Of a stretch of DNA of 64,000 nt, positions 1-8,822 are shown in pieces. Each line of letters opens with the position of its first letter. Position 1 is the first letter of the stretch. The DNA is taken from NCBI GenBank assembly GCA_008638415.1, contig ML703345.1, forward strand, positions 46,221-110,220, given 5' to 3'. A program made the position numbers and the translations under genes. The DNA is from Nocardiopsis sinuspersici. Lineage in GTDB: Bacteria > Actinomycetota > Actinomycetes > Streptosporangiales > Streptosporangiaceae. The notes under the pieces were generated by a model, which saw nothing but the letters and a program-made list of their open reading frames with translations, had not been told where the DNA came from and made no database searches.

Positions 1-390
1 GTCCTGCCGTGTGTGCGGGCCCGGTTCCTCCTGGGTGGGGGCCGGGCTCTGGTGTGTGGTGGGACGGTTCGGTGTTCGAGGAGGGTGAGCGGGTCCTGTT
101 CGTCGAACATGCGGGCGGTCTCGCGGGTGGTGGGGTGCTCGCGTGGGGGTCGGCGCCGTGGTGGAGGAGGGCGGCGACGGTGTCGGTGTGGTCGTGGTGG
201 GCGGCCGGCATGAGCAGGGTGTCGCCCCTGTGCCCCTGTCGTTGGTGAGGTCGGCCGGTAGTCCGGCGTCCAGGTACCGGGTCGGGGTGGTGGTGTGGCC
301 CTTGCGTGCGTGGTCGAACATGCGGGTGGCGGGTTCGATGACGTCGGGGTCGTGTTCGGGGTGTTCGTTGTTCGCGTCGGCCCAGTTCAG
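1..390 (-). pseudogene. broken ankyrin-repeat protein gene, cut by window edge
   Basis: Read on the minus strand, the segment begins near LNWADANN and runs through an ankyrin-type helix pair (DHARKGH...YLDAGLPADLTNDRG). It then loses frame at a tandem 8-bp duplication at 224-239. Dropping one copy restores the expected NDRGDTLLM, followed by HTDTVAALLHHGADPHA, a textbook ankyrin repeat end. A second shift follows, and the frame HPTTRETARMFDEQD picks up, which looks like the C-terminal part of the family. A middle repeat seems to be missing, so the two GAD-type repeat ends may have collapsed onto each other. No convincing start codon is visible upstream of 390, and the 3' end lies outside the window. 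That it is a pseudogene is seen directly; its former role is unknown. Confidence 0.6.
224..239. repeat. 8-bp tandem duplication (GCCCCTGT x2) causing a frameshift
   Basis: Two exact adjacent copies of GCCCCTGT lie inside the ankyrin gene. Removing one copy rejoins the two coding frames on the minus strand. This looks like replication slippage. Confidence 0.75.
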
Positions 391-520
391 TGGGGGTGGT
401 GGCGCTGGTGGGGGTGGTGTATGGGCCGGTGTGGTGGGGGTGTGGGGAAATGGTGGGATGTGATGCCGGAGATCGTTTTTGCCGCTATGGTGCTCCCCAA
501 CCCCTGAGAGGAGCACCCTC

Positions 521-1027
521 GTGCGACACTTTGTCGGTTTTTTGTCCGGTTTGATCGTGGGTCCCGTGCTGGTCCTGATGACGGGGTGGGCGTTCGCTCA
601 TCTGCGTGGTCTGTACGCCGCTGATATGGGCGTCCTGCAGGGATCGGGGCCTTTGGCGGTGGCGGGGCTGGTGGGTGTGGGCCTGCTGGTGGCGCTGTCC
701 GCGGTTCCGGCGCGTTTGACGCCGATGCTGCCTTTGGCGATGGCGTTGACGCTGGGGGCGTTGAGCGCGGTGTCGCTGGTGCGGATGCACCTGTTGGAGC
801 GGTTGCCGCAGGTGCCCGGGACGGAGGGTGCCCTGGTCCTGTTGCCGCTGGGGGTGTTCGTTCCGCTGGTGGTGGTGCTGTTCACTCCCGTGTTCGTGGG
901 CGGGCGCTGGCGCCGGGAGCGGGAGAGCGAGGGTCCCACGGAGGAGGAGTACTTCGAGGGCCTGTACGGGGACGACGAGGGGCCCACTCAGGCGGCGCCG
1001 CAGCCGGCGGCCCGGCACCGCGCCTGA
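521..1027 (+). CDS. small four-helix membrane protein of unknown function
   Basis: 168 residues. I chose the GTG start at 521 because a GAGAGGAG ribosome-binding site sits 7-8 nt upstream; the longer open frame from 479 has no such site and an implausible N-terminus. The protein has about four hydrophobic segments (near residues 3-25, 43-63, 67-87 and 104-124). A charged cytoplasmic tail follows, rich in Glu and Asp (EEEYFEGLYGDDEG). No catalytic or binding motif is recognisable. It is monocistronic and converges with the next minus-strand gene. I do not recognise the family. Confidence 0.7.
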   Translation: MRHFVGFLSGLIVGPVLVLMTGWAFAHLRGLYAADMGVLQGSGPLAVAGLVGVGLLVALSAVPARLTPMLPLAMALTLGALSAVSLVRMHLLERLPQVPGTEGALVLLPLGVFVPLVVVLFTPVFVGGRWRRERESEGPTEEEYFEGLYGDDEGPTQAAPQPAARHRA

Positions 1028-1114
1028 GGGCGGATCGGCCCGGGTGGTTCCTGCGCGTGGGTGCGGCGGGGGCCGCCCGGGCCGGTGTGGTGTGGGCCGG
1101 GGCTTGTGGCGGTC

Positions 1115-2518
1115 TCAGCGCCAGGTGGGTCCCCAGTTGGCGCTTTTGGACACCCCTTGGGGCAGGGGTGGCAGGAGTTTGTTGCCGGGGGCGCCGGCCG
1201 GGGCGGGGCGGCCTTGGCGGAGGGGGGTGCCCTGGGGCTCCGGAGCGGGCGCGGGGGCGGGTGCGGCTTCGGGCTCTGGGTCGGGCTGCGTTGGCGGGGG
1301 CGGGACGGTGGGGATCTGGGCCGTGGGGGCGGGGGCGTCGGGTTCCGTGGTGGTCTCGCCCTGGGCCAGGAAGTTGCGTACCCGTTGGGGCTGGGGTGTG
1401 TCCTGGCCCTGGAGGAGTACGGGTTCGGGCAGGGGCGGGGGGCCTTGGTGCGTGTCGGCGCTGGGGATGGCGGGTTCGGCCGGGGCGACGCGTTTCCACC
1501 ACAGGGCCGTTTCCTCGGGGTCCAGTTCCGACTCCACCTCCAGCCAGCCGTGTACCTGGGGGTGGCGGCGTGCGGCGTTCCAGGAGCGGGGGTAGGGCTG
1601 TTCGTCCAGGACCAGGACGTGTTCGCCGTCGATGGTGGGGATCTGGGCGGGTACGCCCTCGTTCCACACCCAGGTGCCGTCGTGGGCGACCAGGTTCCAC
1701 CAGCCGCGTACGGTCTGGGCGCCGGGGTCGGGGGCGGTGTCGCGGAAGGCGCTGACCCAGCGCGGGTCGGGGGGTTCTCCGGGCAGGCCCTGGCGCTGGG
1801 GGCCGATGAGGGCGTCGGCGAGCAGGGTGTGGAGTTGGAAGTTGTCGCCGATGCCGTCGAAGAGGACGCGGAAGGCGCGGCCGGAGTGGCGGTCCATGAC
1901 CAGGGCGCTGGTGGCTTCGGCCATGCGCAGGAGGGCGCGGACCTCGTCGAACTCGGGGAGGGGGTCGCTGAGTTGGTTGGCGATGGCCACGAGTTCGGCG
2001 TGCAGTGCGGGGGTGCGGCGCAGGTGGGCGCGTACGGAGGGTTCGCTGAGCATGGTCTTGGCGGCCAGGCCGTGGCGGCGGATGGTCCACCAGCACATGG
2101 TGGCGCCGGGTGCGTCGGGGCCCAGGTCGGTGGCGACGCGGGTTTCGGCGTCGGCGGTGACGGTGTCGGGGTCGGGTGGGGCGCTGTCGCCGGTGCGTTC
2201 CCAGGCGTGGGCGAAGACGATGGCGCCCTTGCCCATGGTGCGTAGGCGGTGGAGGACCTCCACGCCGGTGGGGCCGGGGTCGGTGCCCATTTCGACCAGG
2301 GCTCCGGCGACCACGGACAGGTCGGCGATGATGCCGGGGGCGGCCTGGTCTCCGGCCAGGAGGGGGGCCAGGGCCTCCAGGGCCAGTTCGCGTTCGGAGA
2401 CGGGGATCTGGGAGGCCAGGAGGTAGACCTTGTGGACGGCCGTGGGGAAGTGTCGGGGGTCGGTGGCCACGGAGGCGTCGATCAGTTCTTGGAATGCCGC
2501 GCGAAACTCGTCGACCAT
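1115..2518 (-). CDS. hypothetical protein with proline-rich C-terminal tail
   Basis: 467 residues from ATG at 2518, chosen because AGAAAGGGG lies just upstream; an open frame continues to 2575 without a better site. Residues 1-320 look like a mostly alpha-helical globular domain (DEFRAAFQELIDAS..., repeated hydrophobic heptads). The last 130 residues are low-complexity, rich in Pro, Ala, Glu and Gln, and end in a short aromatic tail (NWGPTWR). There is no signal peptide, membrane segment or catalytic motif. The neighbour downstream converges on it and the upstream gene is a tyrosine recombinase. I do not recognise it; a cytoplasmic scaffold or binding role would be guesswork. Confidence 0.65.
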   Translation of the reverse strand: MVDEFRAAFQELIDASVATDPRHFPTAVHKVYLLASQIPVSERELALEALAPLLAGDQAAPGIIADLSVVAGALVEMGTDPGPTGVEVLHRLRTMGKGAIVFAHAWERTGDSAPPDPDTVTADAETRVATDLGPDAPGATMCWWTIRRHGLAAKTMLSEPSVRAHLRRTPALHAELVAIANQLSDPLPEFDEVRALLRMAEATSALVMDRHSGRAFRVLFDGIGDNFQLHTLLADALIGPQRQGLPGEPPDPRWVSAFRDTAPDPGAQTVRGWWNLVAHDGTWVWNEGVPAQIPTIDGEHVLVLDEQPYPRSWNAARRHPQVHGWLEVESELDPEETALWWKRVAPAEPAIPSADTHQGPPPLPEPVLLQGQDTPQPQRVRNFLAQGETTTEPDAPAPTAQIPTVPPPPTQPDPEPEAAPAPAPAPEPQGTPLRQGRPAPAGAPGNKLLPPLPQGVSKSANWGPTWR

Positions 2519-2651
2519 GGGTCCGTCCCCTTTCTCACGCAACCAACCTAATGTCTCATCAGGGAAGGATCGCACTTTGGTGGGTGATTTCGAGTGTTGC
2601 TGGGGTGTTTGTTGACAACCTGAGACACCGGGGTTGCTGGTGGGATCGGCG
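2519..2651. other. intergenic segment with a TGTCTCA/TGAGACA inverted repeat
   Basis: This separates the recombinase stop from the hypothetical gene start. TGTCTCA at 2552-2558 and its exact complement TGAGACA at 2621-2627 face each other 62 bp apart. The second copy is next to GTTGACAAC, a small palindrome. It could be a recombinase site, an operator, or chance. The AGAAAGGGG ribosome-binding site of the 2518 gene lies here. Confidence 0.3.
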
Positions 2652-3923
2652 TCACAGGCCCAGGCGGGTGACGGCGTTGTCCTCCAGGGGGTTGGCGGTG
2701 CGGATGTAGTCGTGCACGGTGCGCGGGTTGGTCCAGCGGCCCTGGCGCATGATCTCGCGGTCGCTGGCTCCGCCCAGGGCCGCCTGGGTGGCGAATCCGG
2801 ACCGAAGGGAGTGCCCGCCGAAGTCGTCGGGGTTGAGTCCGGCCCGGCGGGCGTAGCGTTTGACCAGCTCGCCCACGGCCCGGCCCGACATGGCCCGCGC
2901 CCCGATGTGTCCGTGCTGGTCCACGGTGGGCAGGAGCGGGCGCCGGCTTCCGTCGCGCAGGTCGGTGCCGTTCCAGTCCTGGCACAGGTGGGTCAGGGGT
3001 GTGTTGGCCTGGGGTTGGGCCAGTAGCTCGCGCACGGCCTGGGTGCCGCCTTGGAGGTGGGCCTGGAGCAGGTGGGACCAGTCGGCGAGGGCGCACACCG
3101 GGCAGGTGTGGCGGTGCCGTCCCCGGGGCAGGGCCACCACCTGGCCGTAGCGGTCCTCCTGGTCGGTTTTGGTGGCGCCCAGGCGTACCACCAGGGCGGG
3201 TGCGCCGGTGGAGGCGTCGGTGCGCACGGTGAGGTCGTCGAAGGTGAGCGAGGCCAGCTCGGTGCGGCGCAGGGCTCCGGCGAATCCGGTCAGCAGCAGC
3301 AGGGTGTCGCGTCGCCGGGCCACGCCCTGGGGGTGGCCCGGGTGGGGGCGTACCGCCAGGAGGGCTTCCAGGGTGGCCAGGACGACGGGGTCCTTGCGGC
3401 GGGGGCGGGTGTCGCGGGTGCGGCGGATGCCGCGCAGGGTCATGCGCACCACTTCGGCGCGGGTGGGTGATTCCAGGCCGTGGGCGCCGTGGACGGCGGC
3501 GATCGCGGCGGCGCGCCGTTCGATGCTGGAGGGGGCCAGGGCCCAGGCGGTGTCGTCGGGGGTGCGGGTGTGGGCGCAGGCGGCCAGGTACACGGCCACG
3601 TCCACGGGGTCCGCGGGCAGGGACTGGCGCTGTTCGGCCAGGCACCAGGCGGTGAAGGAGGTCCAGTCGGTGCGGTAGGCGCGCAGGGTGTTGGGTGATT
3701 GGGCGTTGGCCAGGTAGCGGCCCAGGACGTGGGCCTGTTCGGTGTCGAAGCGCTCGCGTACCTGGGCCAGGGCGCGGGTGTCGACCAGGACGCCGTGGGT
3801 GGTGTGTTCCAGGCGGGCGCGTACGGGTTCGGGGAGGGCGACCTCGTCGGTGGGCGGGTCGTGGTGGGTGGGGTGGGGTGTGTTCACGGTGATCCATGAT
3901 GGCCCAGGATGGGGCGTGGGCAT
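2652..3923 (-). CDS. orphan tyrosine recombinase/integrase
   Basis: 423 residues as drawn from ATG 3923; a GTG at 3887 is an equally possible start and neither has a clear ribosome-binding site. An N-terminal SAM-like core-binding domain (TLRAYRTDWTSFTAWC, about residues 70-180) is followed by the catalytic domain. The active-site set is visible: Arg in GALRRTEL (about 219), Lys in ATKTD, the H-x-x-R box in GHSLRSG (about 369), Trp in QGRWTN and the Tyr nucleophile in VHDYIR (about 406). It ends in DNAVTRLGL, a tail shared with the second recombinase in this window. No att site, excisionase or phage genes are adjacent, so it is an orphan recombinase. Function: site-specific DNA strand exchange; target unknown. 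Confidence 0.85.
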   Translation of the reverse strand: MPTPHPGPSWITVNTPHPTHHDPPTDEVALPEPVRARLEHTTHGVLVDTRALAQVRERFDTEQAHVLGRYLANAQSPNTLRAYRTDWTSFTAWCLAEQRQSLPADPVDVAVYLAACAHTRTPDDTAWALAPSSIERRAAAIAAVHGAHGLESPTRAEVVRMTLRGIRRTRDTRPRRKDPVVLATLEALLAVRPHPGHPQGVARRRDTLLLLTGFAGALRRTELASLTFDDLTVRTDASTGAPALVVRLGATKTDQEDRYGQVVALPRGRHRHTCPVCALADWSHLLQAHLQGGTQAVRELLAQPQANTPLTHLCQDWNGTDLRDGSRRPLLPTVDQHGHIGARAMSGRAVGELVKRYARRAGLNPDDFGGHSLRSGFATQAALGGASDREIMRQGRWTNPRTVHDYIRTANPLEDNAVTRLGL

Positions 3924-3942
3924 GGTAGGTGCGGGTGGGGTG

Positions 3943-4455
3943 TCAGGGGCCCAGGAGGTGGGTGAGGAGGGCGTCCCACAGTTGGGCGGGCGGCATGACC
4001 CACAGCAGGGGTACCGCCGCGACGACCAGGGCGGTGGTGAAGCCGATCGCGGCGATCTTGCGGCGCAGTACCAGTGCGGTCACGGCTGAGGCGGCCGGGA
4101 CCACCAGGGCCAGGACCAGGACCCAGACCAGGGCGTCGCCGATGGCGTCCACGCTCTCTGGGGGTGGGGCGGTGGGGTTTTGGGCGCTGGGGGCGGCTCC
4201 CTGCAGGTCCATGAACACGAACAGCAGGTTGGCCAGTGCCAGCGGGGTGCCCAGTGCCCACAGCAGGGCCAGGCCCACCCACAGGGCGGTGATCCTGCGG
4301 TCGGGCGGGTCGGTGAGTACCACCGGTGTCCGGCTGATCCGCTCCCCCGGGGTGTGTTGGGTGGTGCCCGTGTGCTCGGTGTTGGCCTGGGGCGCCTGGG
4401 TGGGGGTGGTGTCGGGCTGGTGGGCCCTGCGGCGCTTGCGTTTCTTGGGTGACAC
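3943..4455 (-). CDS. small membrane protein with basic N-terminus
   Basis: 170 residues from GTG 4455. It opens with a strongly basic stretch (SPKKRKRRRAH), then a Thr/Pro/Gln-rich linker, then about four membrane helices between residues 58 and 168. No family motif is recognised. It sits just upstream of the recombinase gene (about 19 nt apart), so the two may share a transcript. The neighbouring minus-strand gene is another small membrane protein, suggesting a small envelope cluster. Confidence 0.65.
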   Translation of the reverse strand: MSPKKRKRRRAHQPDTTPTQAPQANTEHTGTTQHTPGERISRTPVVLTDPPDRRITALWVGLALLWALGTPLALANLLFVFMDLQGAAPSAQNPTAPPPESVDAIGDALVWVLVLALVVPAASAVTALVLRRKIAAIGFTTALVVAAVPLLWVMPPAQLWDALLTHLLGP

Positions 4456-4516
4456 GCCGGTAGCCTACCGCTGCCTGTGGGTCCTGGTGTGGTGGCAGGT
4501 GCGGGCGGGGTGGGTC

Positions 4517-4837
4517 TTAGGCGGTCTGGGTCAGGTGCAGGGCGGTGACGAAGACGACCGGCCACGCCAGCAGGGCCAGTGACCACAGGGCTGCTTTGCG
4601 GTCTCCGGCGACGGTGGCCACGGCGGCTGCCAGCAGGGGGATGCCCACCGCGGCGCCGAAGGCCAGGGTGAACCATTCGGCGGCCGAGCCGGCGTGGGCG
4701 TTGGCGGTCAGGCCCCGCAGGTAGCCCACCGGGCCCAGGACCAGGGCGAACAGGGCCAGGAGGGAGATGACGGCGCGGATGCCGGCGGGGTGGCGGGTGT
4801 TGCGGCCGCCGCCGGGGGCGGAGGGTCGGTCAGACAC
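4517..4837 (-). CDS. small membrane protein, three helices
   Basis: 106 residues from GTG 4837. This start is preferred over 4924 because GAAAGGC lies about 12 nt upstream and because the longer version adds a His/Pro-rich segment typical of a non-coding frame. The chain reads SDRPSAPGGG and then three hydrophobic spans (residues 19-40, 51-72 and 79-98). No conserved catalytic residue is seen. It is separated from the next minus-strand membrane gene by only 61 nt and is probably co-transcribed with it. Function unknown. Confidence 0.65.
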   Translation of the reverse strand: MSDRPSAPGGGRNTRHPAGIRAVISLLALFALVLGPVGYLRGLTANAHAGSAAEWFTLAFGAAVGIPLLAAAVATVAGDRKAALWSLALLAWPVVFVTALHLTQTA

Positions 4838-5072
4838 GGGGGCCGGGGTGCCTTTCGAGAACGGGTGGTGGTCCGGGTGGGGGTGCGCCCGTGGCGCGGG
4901 GTGTGGGCGGTGGGGCCCTCGCACGCGCGCGGGGCCCGCCCGGGTGCGCGGGCGTTGGGGTGGGTGCTGTGTAAAACGTACTCCACCCGTGGGGTGTGGG
5001 GAACCGGTGGCCGGGTGGGGCCGGGGGTGTGTTTTTCGGGTTGTTCGGCGGTGCGTTGGTGCGGGGGTCTTC

Positions 5073-8000
5073 TCACGCGCCCCCGTGGGGCCAGGGGTGG
5101 GCGTCTTGGGTCAGGCCGGTGAAGGAGGCGAGCAGGCGTAGTTCGTCGATGCTGCGCGGGGTGGTGGTGAGCAGGCCGGGTGAGAAGACCACCGTCGCCA
5201 GGAGTTGGGCGCGGGAGAGGGCGACGTTGAGCCGGTTGCGGTCCAGGACGAAGGCGGTGCCGCGGCTGGTGTCGGCGGCGTTGGAGGTGGTCATCGAGCA
5301 GATGACGGCGGCGGCTTCCTGGCCCTGGAAGCGGTCGACGGTGCCCACGCGTACGCCCTCCAGGGCGGGCTGGGTGGCGGTGGCCGCTTCCAGGGCGCGG
5401 CGTAGGGCGCGTACCTGCAGGTTGTAGGGGGCCACCACCAGGATGTCGTGGCCGGTCAGGGGGCGTGGCCCCTGGTCGGGGTGGGTGGTGAGTTTCTCAC
5501 CGACCAGGCGTGTGGCGACCTCCACGACCGCCTGGACCTCTTCGGGGCTGTGGGTGGTGCGGCCGTGGTGGGTGGTGGGGTGGGTGTACACGCCTGGTCG
5601 CAGGGTGGAGAGGGTGCGGTGGGTGGTGGTGGGGTGGGCGTGCAGGCGGCCCTGGTAGGCCAGGGTGGAGACGGTGGAGCACAGGTCGGGGTGCATGCGC
5701 CGGGTCTGGTCCAGGAAGTAGCCGCGTGTTGGGTCGATGATCTGGCGTCCGGCCATCAGGTGTTGGAGGGCGGAGGCGTCGGCGCCCTCGCCGTGGGTGC
5801 CCTGGACGACCTGGGGCAGTTGTTGGGGGTCTCCGAGCAGGACGAGGTTGTGGGCGGCGGTGGAGACGGCCAGGGTGTCGGCCAGGGCGAACTGTCCGGC
5901 CTCGTCGATGATGAGGACGTCCAGGGGGTCGGCGGTCATGGCGGCGTTGGACATGGCCCAGGCGGTGCCGCCGATCAGGACGGGTTCTGCCCGGGCGGTG
6001 TGTTTGTTGCGCCAGGTGGCCAGGGCCTGGGCGGTGGAGGGCTGTTCCCAGGGCGGTGGCGGGGTGTGGCCGGTGTCCTTGGTGCGGCTCTTGGCGCGTT
6101 TGGCGGCGGCGAGGTGGACGCCCGCGTCGTGGGCGGCGCGCAGGGCGGCGGACAGGACGTTCTCCACGGCTTTGTGGCTGGTGGAGCACACGCCCACGTT
6201 CTTGCCCTGGCGGGCCAGGTGGGTGATGAGTTGGGCGGCCAGGTAGGTTTTTCCGGCGCCGGGTGGTCCCTGTACGGCCAGGTAGGAGTGGTCCAGGCGG
6301 TCCACGGCGGCGATGGCGGCCCTGAGGGGGTCGTCTTGGTGGTGGGCGGGGTCGGGCAGGGGGCCGGGCGGGTCCAGGCGGGGTGGGATGCGGCGTACCA
6401 CGTCCAGGCCGGGGTGGTGGGGCCAGGCGGGCAGGTGGTCCAGTGCGGTACGGGCCACGGTTTCCAGGGCGCCGTCCTTGGGGGCGGGGTTGACCGGGGA
6501 GCCGGGCAGGACGGCGACGGGGGGCCGGGAGTAGGTGGCGTCGGGGTCGCAGGTCTCGGTGATGGTCAGGGTGTGGGCGTCTGCGTGGGTGATGGTGGCC
6601 TGGGTGGTGGTGGCGGCCTGTCCGGGGGCGCCGGGGTAGAGCAGGTGGACGTCCTGGTGGGGGGTGAAGGGGTGGGGGTGGGAGGTGTCCAGGCGCAGGG
6701 CGAGTTCGCGGCGGGATTTGCGTTGGCGGCCGCTGGGCTCGATCCACTCCCCCGTGTGGACCTGCCAGGGGACGGCGCAGTCGGTGTCGGCTTCCAGGTC
6801 GGTCAGGGGTGCGCTGGTGCGTCGGAAGTGTTCGCGCCAGGGGGGAAGGTTCTCGCGCTGGTAGTAGCCGACCAGGGCGGCCAGTTGGGCGCGGGTGTGG
6901 TGGTCGCCCCGGCGTTCCTCGGCCTTGTCGGGGACCTGGTCGAGCAGGGGTTGGGTCAGGGCGGTGTGGCGGGCGGTCTTCTCGGCGCGTTTGCGGGCGC
7001 GTTCGGCTTCGGCTTCGGTGAGTTCGAGTTGGACCAGGGGGCGGTCGGTGATGCCCTGGTGGGTGCGGTGGTCCTCCAGCCAGTCGCGCAGGCGTGCGGT
7101 GGAGTGGCAGTCGTCGCGGTTGTAGGCGGCGATGTCGGCCAGGACGTGTTGGGCCTGTTCGTGTTGGCCTGTGTGGGTGGCGCGCAGGTAGGCGGCGTAG
7201 GCGTCGATGCTGGAGGTGGCGGTGGTGACGCCTCCTGAGCGTGCGCCGCTCAGGTAGAGGGGTTCGAGGTACTTGATGGAGTAGGAGCGCTGGGACACGC
7301 GCAGGCTCTTGCGTACCACGGTGTACAGGTCCACCAGCCGGTTCTCGCGCAGGAGGCGGTTGACCTCCTCCTCGCGGGTGGCGAACTCCGAGCTGAGGTG
7401 TTTGAGGCGGTCCACCTCGTAGGAGGCGTAGTGGTAGATGTGCGCGCCGGGGTCGGTGTCGATGCGGGTGAGGGCGAAATCGACGAAGTCCTCCAGGGCC
7501 TTCTTCTCCTGGGCGCGGTCGTGGGCCCAGAAGGCGTGGAAGGTCTCGGTGCCCCCTTCGTCCTCGGTGGTGGCGCCGAAGAGGTATTCCAGGCCGCGTT
7601 CGCCCTCGCGGGAGTGGTAGGGGTAGCCCTCCATGTCGAAGAAGACGTCGCCGGGGCTGGGAGCGGGCAGGGAGGCCAGGCCGTCGGGGGAGAAGACTTC
7701 GGCGGTGACGGTGCCCTGGGGGTTGGCGGGGGTGCGGGTGGTGTCCTGGCGTACCTGGAGGGCGGCCTGGGCGCGTAGTTGGTCGAAGGAGCGGGGCGGC
7801 AGGGTGGGTGGGCGCTGGTCGGGGTGGGCGTGGGCCAGGGCGTCGATGGTGTTCAGGCCGGTGTCGGTGAGTTTGGCGGCCTGGTCGGTGCGTAGTCCGG
7901 CGACCAGGGACAGGTGGCGGGCGGCGGTGCGTCCTTGTGCGCACCAGGTGGTGTAGCCGCAGCTCTCGCAGGCGGGTCGGGGTTCGCCCCAGGTGGGGGT

Positions 8001-8678
8001 GGGCAGGGCGATCTCCTGGTTCAGGCGGTTCAGGAGGCGGGTGGTGACGGTGGCCAGGATGGGGGTGAATTCGGTGGTGGCCAGGGTGTGGGTGTGGCCG
8101 TCGCCGGTGCGCAGGTGCATGTGCTGGGGGGTGTGGCCGGTGGCCACGGTGACGGCTTGGGCGTAGGCGGCCAGTTGGATGACGGCGCCGGGGCCGGGGT
8201 GGCGGGCGAGTTTGGTGTCCCAGGGTTCGTAGGTGGGGGTGGTGGGTGCGGGGGTGCGCTGGTGGCCGGTGGCGGGGTCCAGGTCGGAGCGGATGAGGAA
8301 GTCGGCGCGGCCGTGGAAGGCGACGGGGTGGTCGGTGTGGTGGGGGGTGAGGGGGTGGTGGAAGCTGCCCTGGTAGATGACGGGGGCTCCGGCGGCCATG
8401 GCCTGGGTGGTGGCGGTGGCGGCCTGTGCCAGGGAGGTGTCGTCGGGGCGGGGGTCGGGGATGTGGACGACTTCGCCGAACAGGGTGGTGAGGCGGTCGA
8501 GTTCGTCCTGTTCGTGGACCAGGCCGTGGTGGGCTATGAGGGGGTCGACTTTTTCTGGTGCGGGTGCGCCGGGCAGGCGTGCGGCGAGCGCGGTTTTGAG
8601 GGCGCTGCGGTGGTCGCACTCCAGGGTGTCGACGAGGTCGGTGGGTGAGACGACCCAGCCGGTGGTGGTGCGAAACAA
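5073..8678 (-). CDS. TM0106-family RecB-like nuclease / DEDD exonuclease / SF1 helicase
   Basis: 1201 residues from TTG 8678, with AGGGAG placed well upstream. Three modules can be seen. (1) An N-terminal PD-(D/E)XK-type nuclease with FHGRADFLI and PWDTKLA, ending in a Cys cluster (CESCGYTTWC, about 245-255) like the iron-sulfur clamp of AddB/Cas4 nucleases. (2) An RNase H-like DEDD domain starting at VFFDMEGYP (Asp348/Glu350), with HYASYEVDRL and closing YNRDDC. (3) A superfamily 1 UPF1/Dna2-like helicase with Walker A GPPGAGKT (about 804), DEAG (925), GDPQQLPQV, DRFQGQE and ALSRAQ. It is expected to process DNA ends or stalled forks. It is single-copy, with no defence genes beside it. Family assignment is solid; the cellular role is inferred. 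Confidence 0.85.
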   Translation of the reverse strand: MFRTTTGWVVSPTDLVDTLECDHRSALKTALAARLPGAPAPEKVDPLIAHHGLVHEQDELDRLTTLFGEVVHIPDPRPDDTSLAQAATATTQAMAAGAPVIYQGSFHHPLTPHHTDHPVAFHGRADFLIRSDLDPATGHQRTPAPTTPTYEPWDTKLARHPGPGAVIQLAAYAQAVTVATGHTPQHMHLRTGDGHTHTLATTEFTPILATVTTRLLNRLNQEIALPTPTWGEPRPACESCGYTTWCAQGRTAARHLSLVAGLRTDQAAKLTDTGLNTIDALAHAHPDQRPPTLPPRSFDQLRAQAALQVRQDTTRTPANPQGTVTAEVFSPDGLASLPAPSPGDVFFDMEGYPYHSREGERGLEYLFGATTEDEGGTETFHAFWAHDRAQEKKALEDFVDFALTRIDTDPGAHIYHYASYEVDRLKHLSSEFATREEEVNRLLRENRLVDLYTVVRKSLRVSQRSYSIKYLEPLYLSGARSGGVTTATSSIDAYAAYLRATHTGQHEQAQHVLADIAAYNRDDCHSTARLRDWLEDHRTHQGITDRPLVQLELTEAEAERARKRAEKTARHTALTQPLLDQVPDKAEERRGDHHTRAQLAALVGYYQRENLPPWREHFRRTSAPLTDLEADTDCAVPWQVHTGEWIEPSGRQRKSRRELALRLDTSHPHPFTPHQDVHLLYPGAPGQAATTTQATITHADAHTLTITETCDPDATYSRPPVAVLPGSPVNPAPKDGALETVARTALDHLPAWPHHPGLDVVRRIPPRLDPPGPLPDPAHHQDDPLRAAIAAVDRLDHSYLAVQGPPGAGKTYLAAQLITHLARQGKNVGVCSTSHKAVENVLSAALRAAHDAGVHLAAAKRAKSRTKDTGHTPPPPWEQPSTAQALATWRNKHTARAEPVLIGGTAWAMSNAAMTADPLDVLIIDEAGQFALADTLAVSTAAHNLVLLGDPQQLPQVVQGTHGEGADASALQHLMAGRQIIDPTRGYFLDQTRRMHPDLCSTVSTLAYQGRLHAHPTTTHRTLSTLRPGVYTHPTTHHGRTTHSPEEVQAVVEVATRLVGEKLTTHPDQGPRPLTGHDILVVAPYNLQVRALRRALEAATATQPALEGVRVGTVDRFQGQEAAAVICSMTTSNAADTSRGTAFVLDRNRLNVALSRAQLLATVVFSPGLLTTTPRSIDELRLLASFTGLTQDAHPWPHGGA

Positions 8679-8762
8679 CGCCCCTGCTCCCTTGTGTGTC
8701 GGTGGTGGGTGCTGGGGATTGTGCCATGTCGTGGCGACGTGCGTGGGCCCACACGCGCGAGG

Positions 8763-8789
8763 GCCCCTTCCCGTGTGGTGGGAAGGGGC
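8763..8789 (-). terminator. hairpin terminator after the RlpA-like gene
   Basis: GCCCCTTCCC pairs perfectly with GGGAAGGGGC around a 7-nt loop, 33 nt past the stop at 8823. There is no T-run, as is common in actinomycete terminators. Confidence 0.5.
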
Positions 8790-8822
8790 GCCTGGGGTCT
8801 GGTGCGGGGGTGGGGGTGGGTT

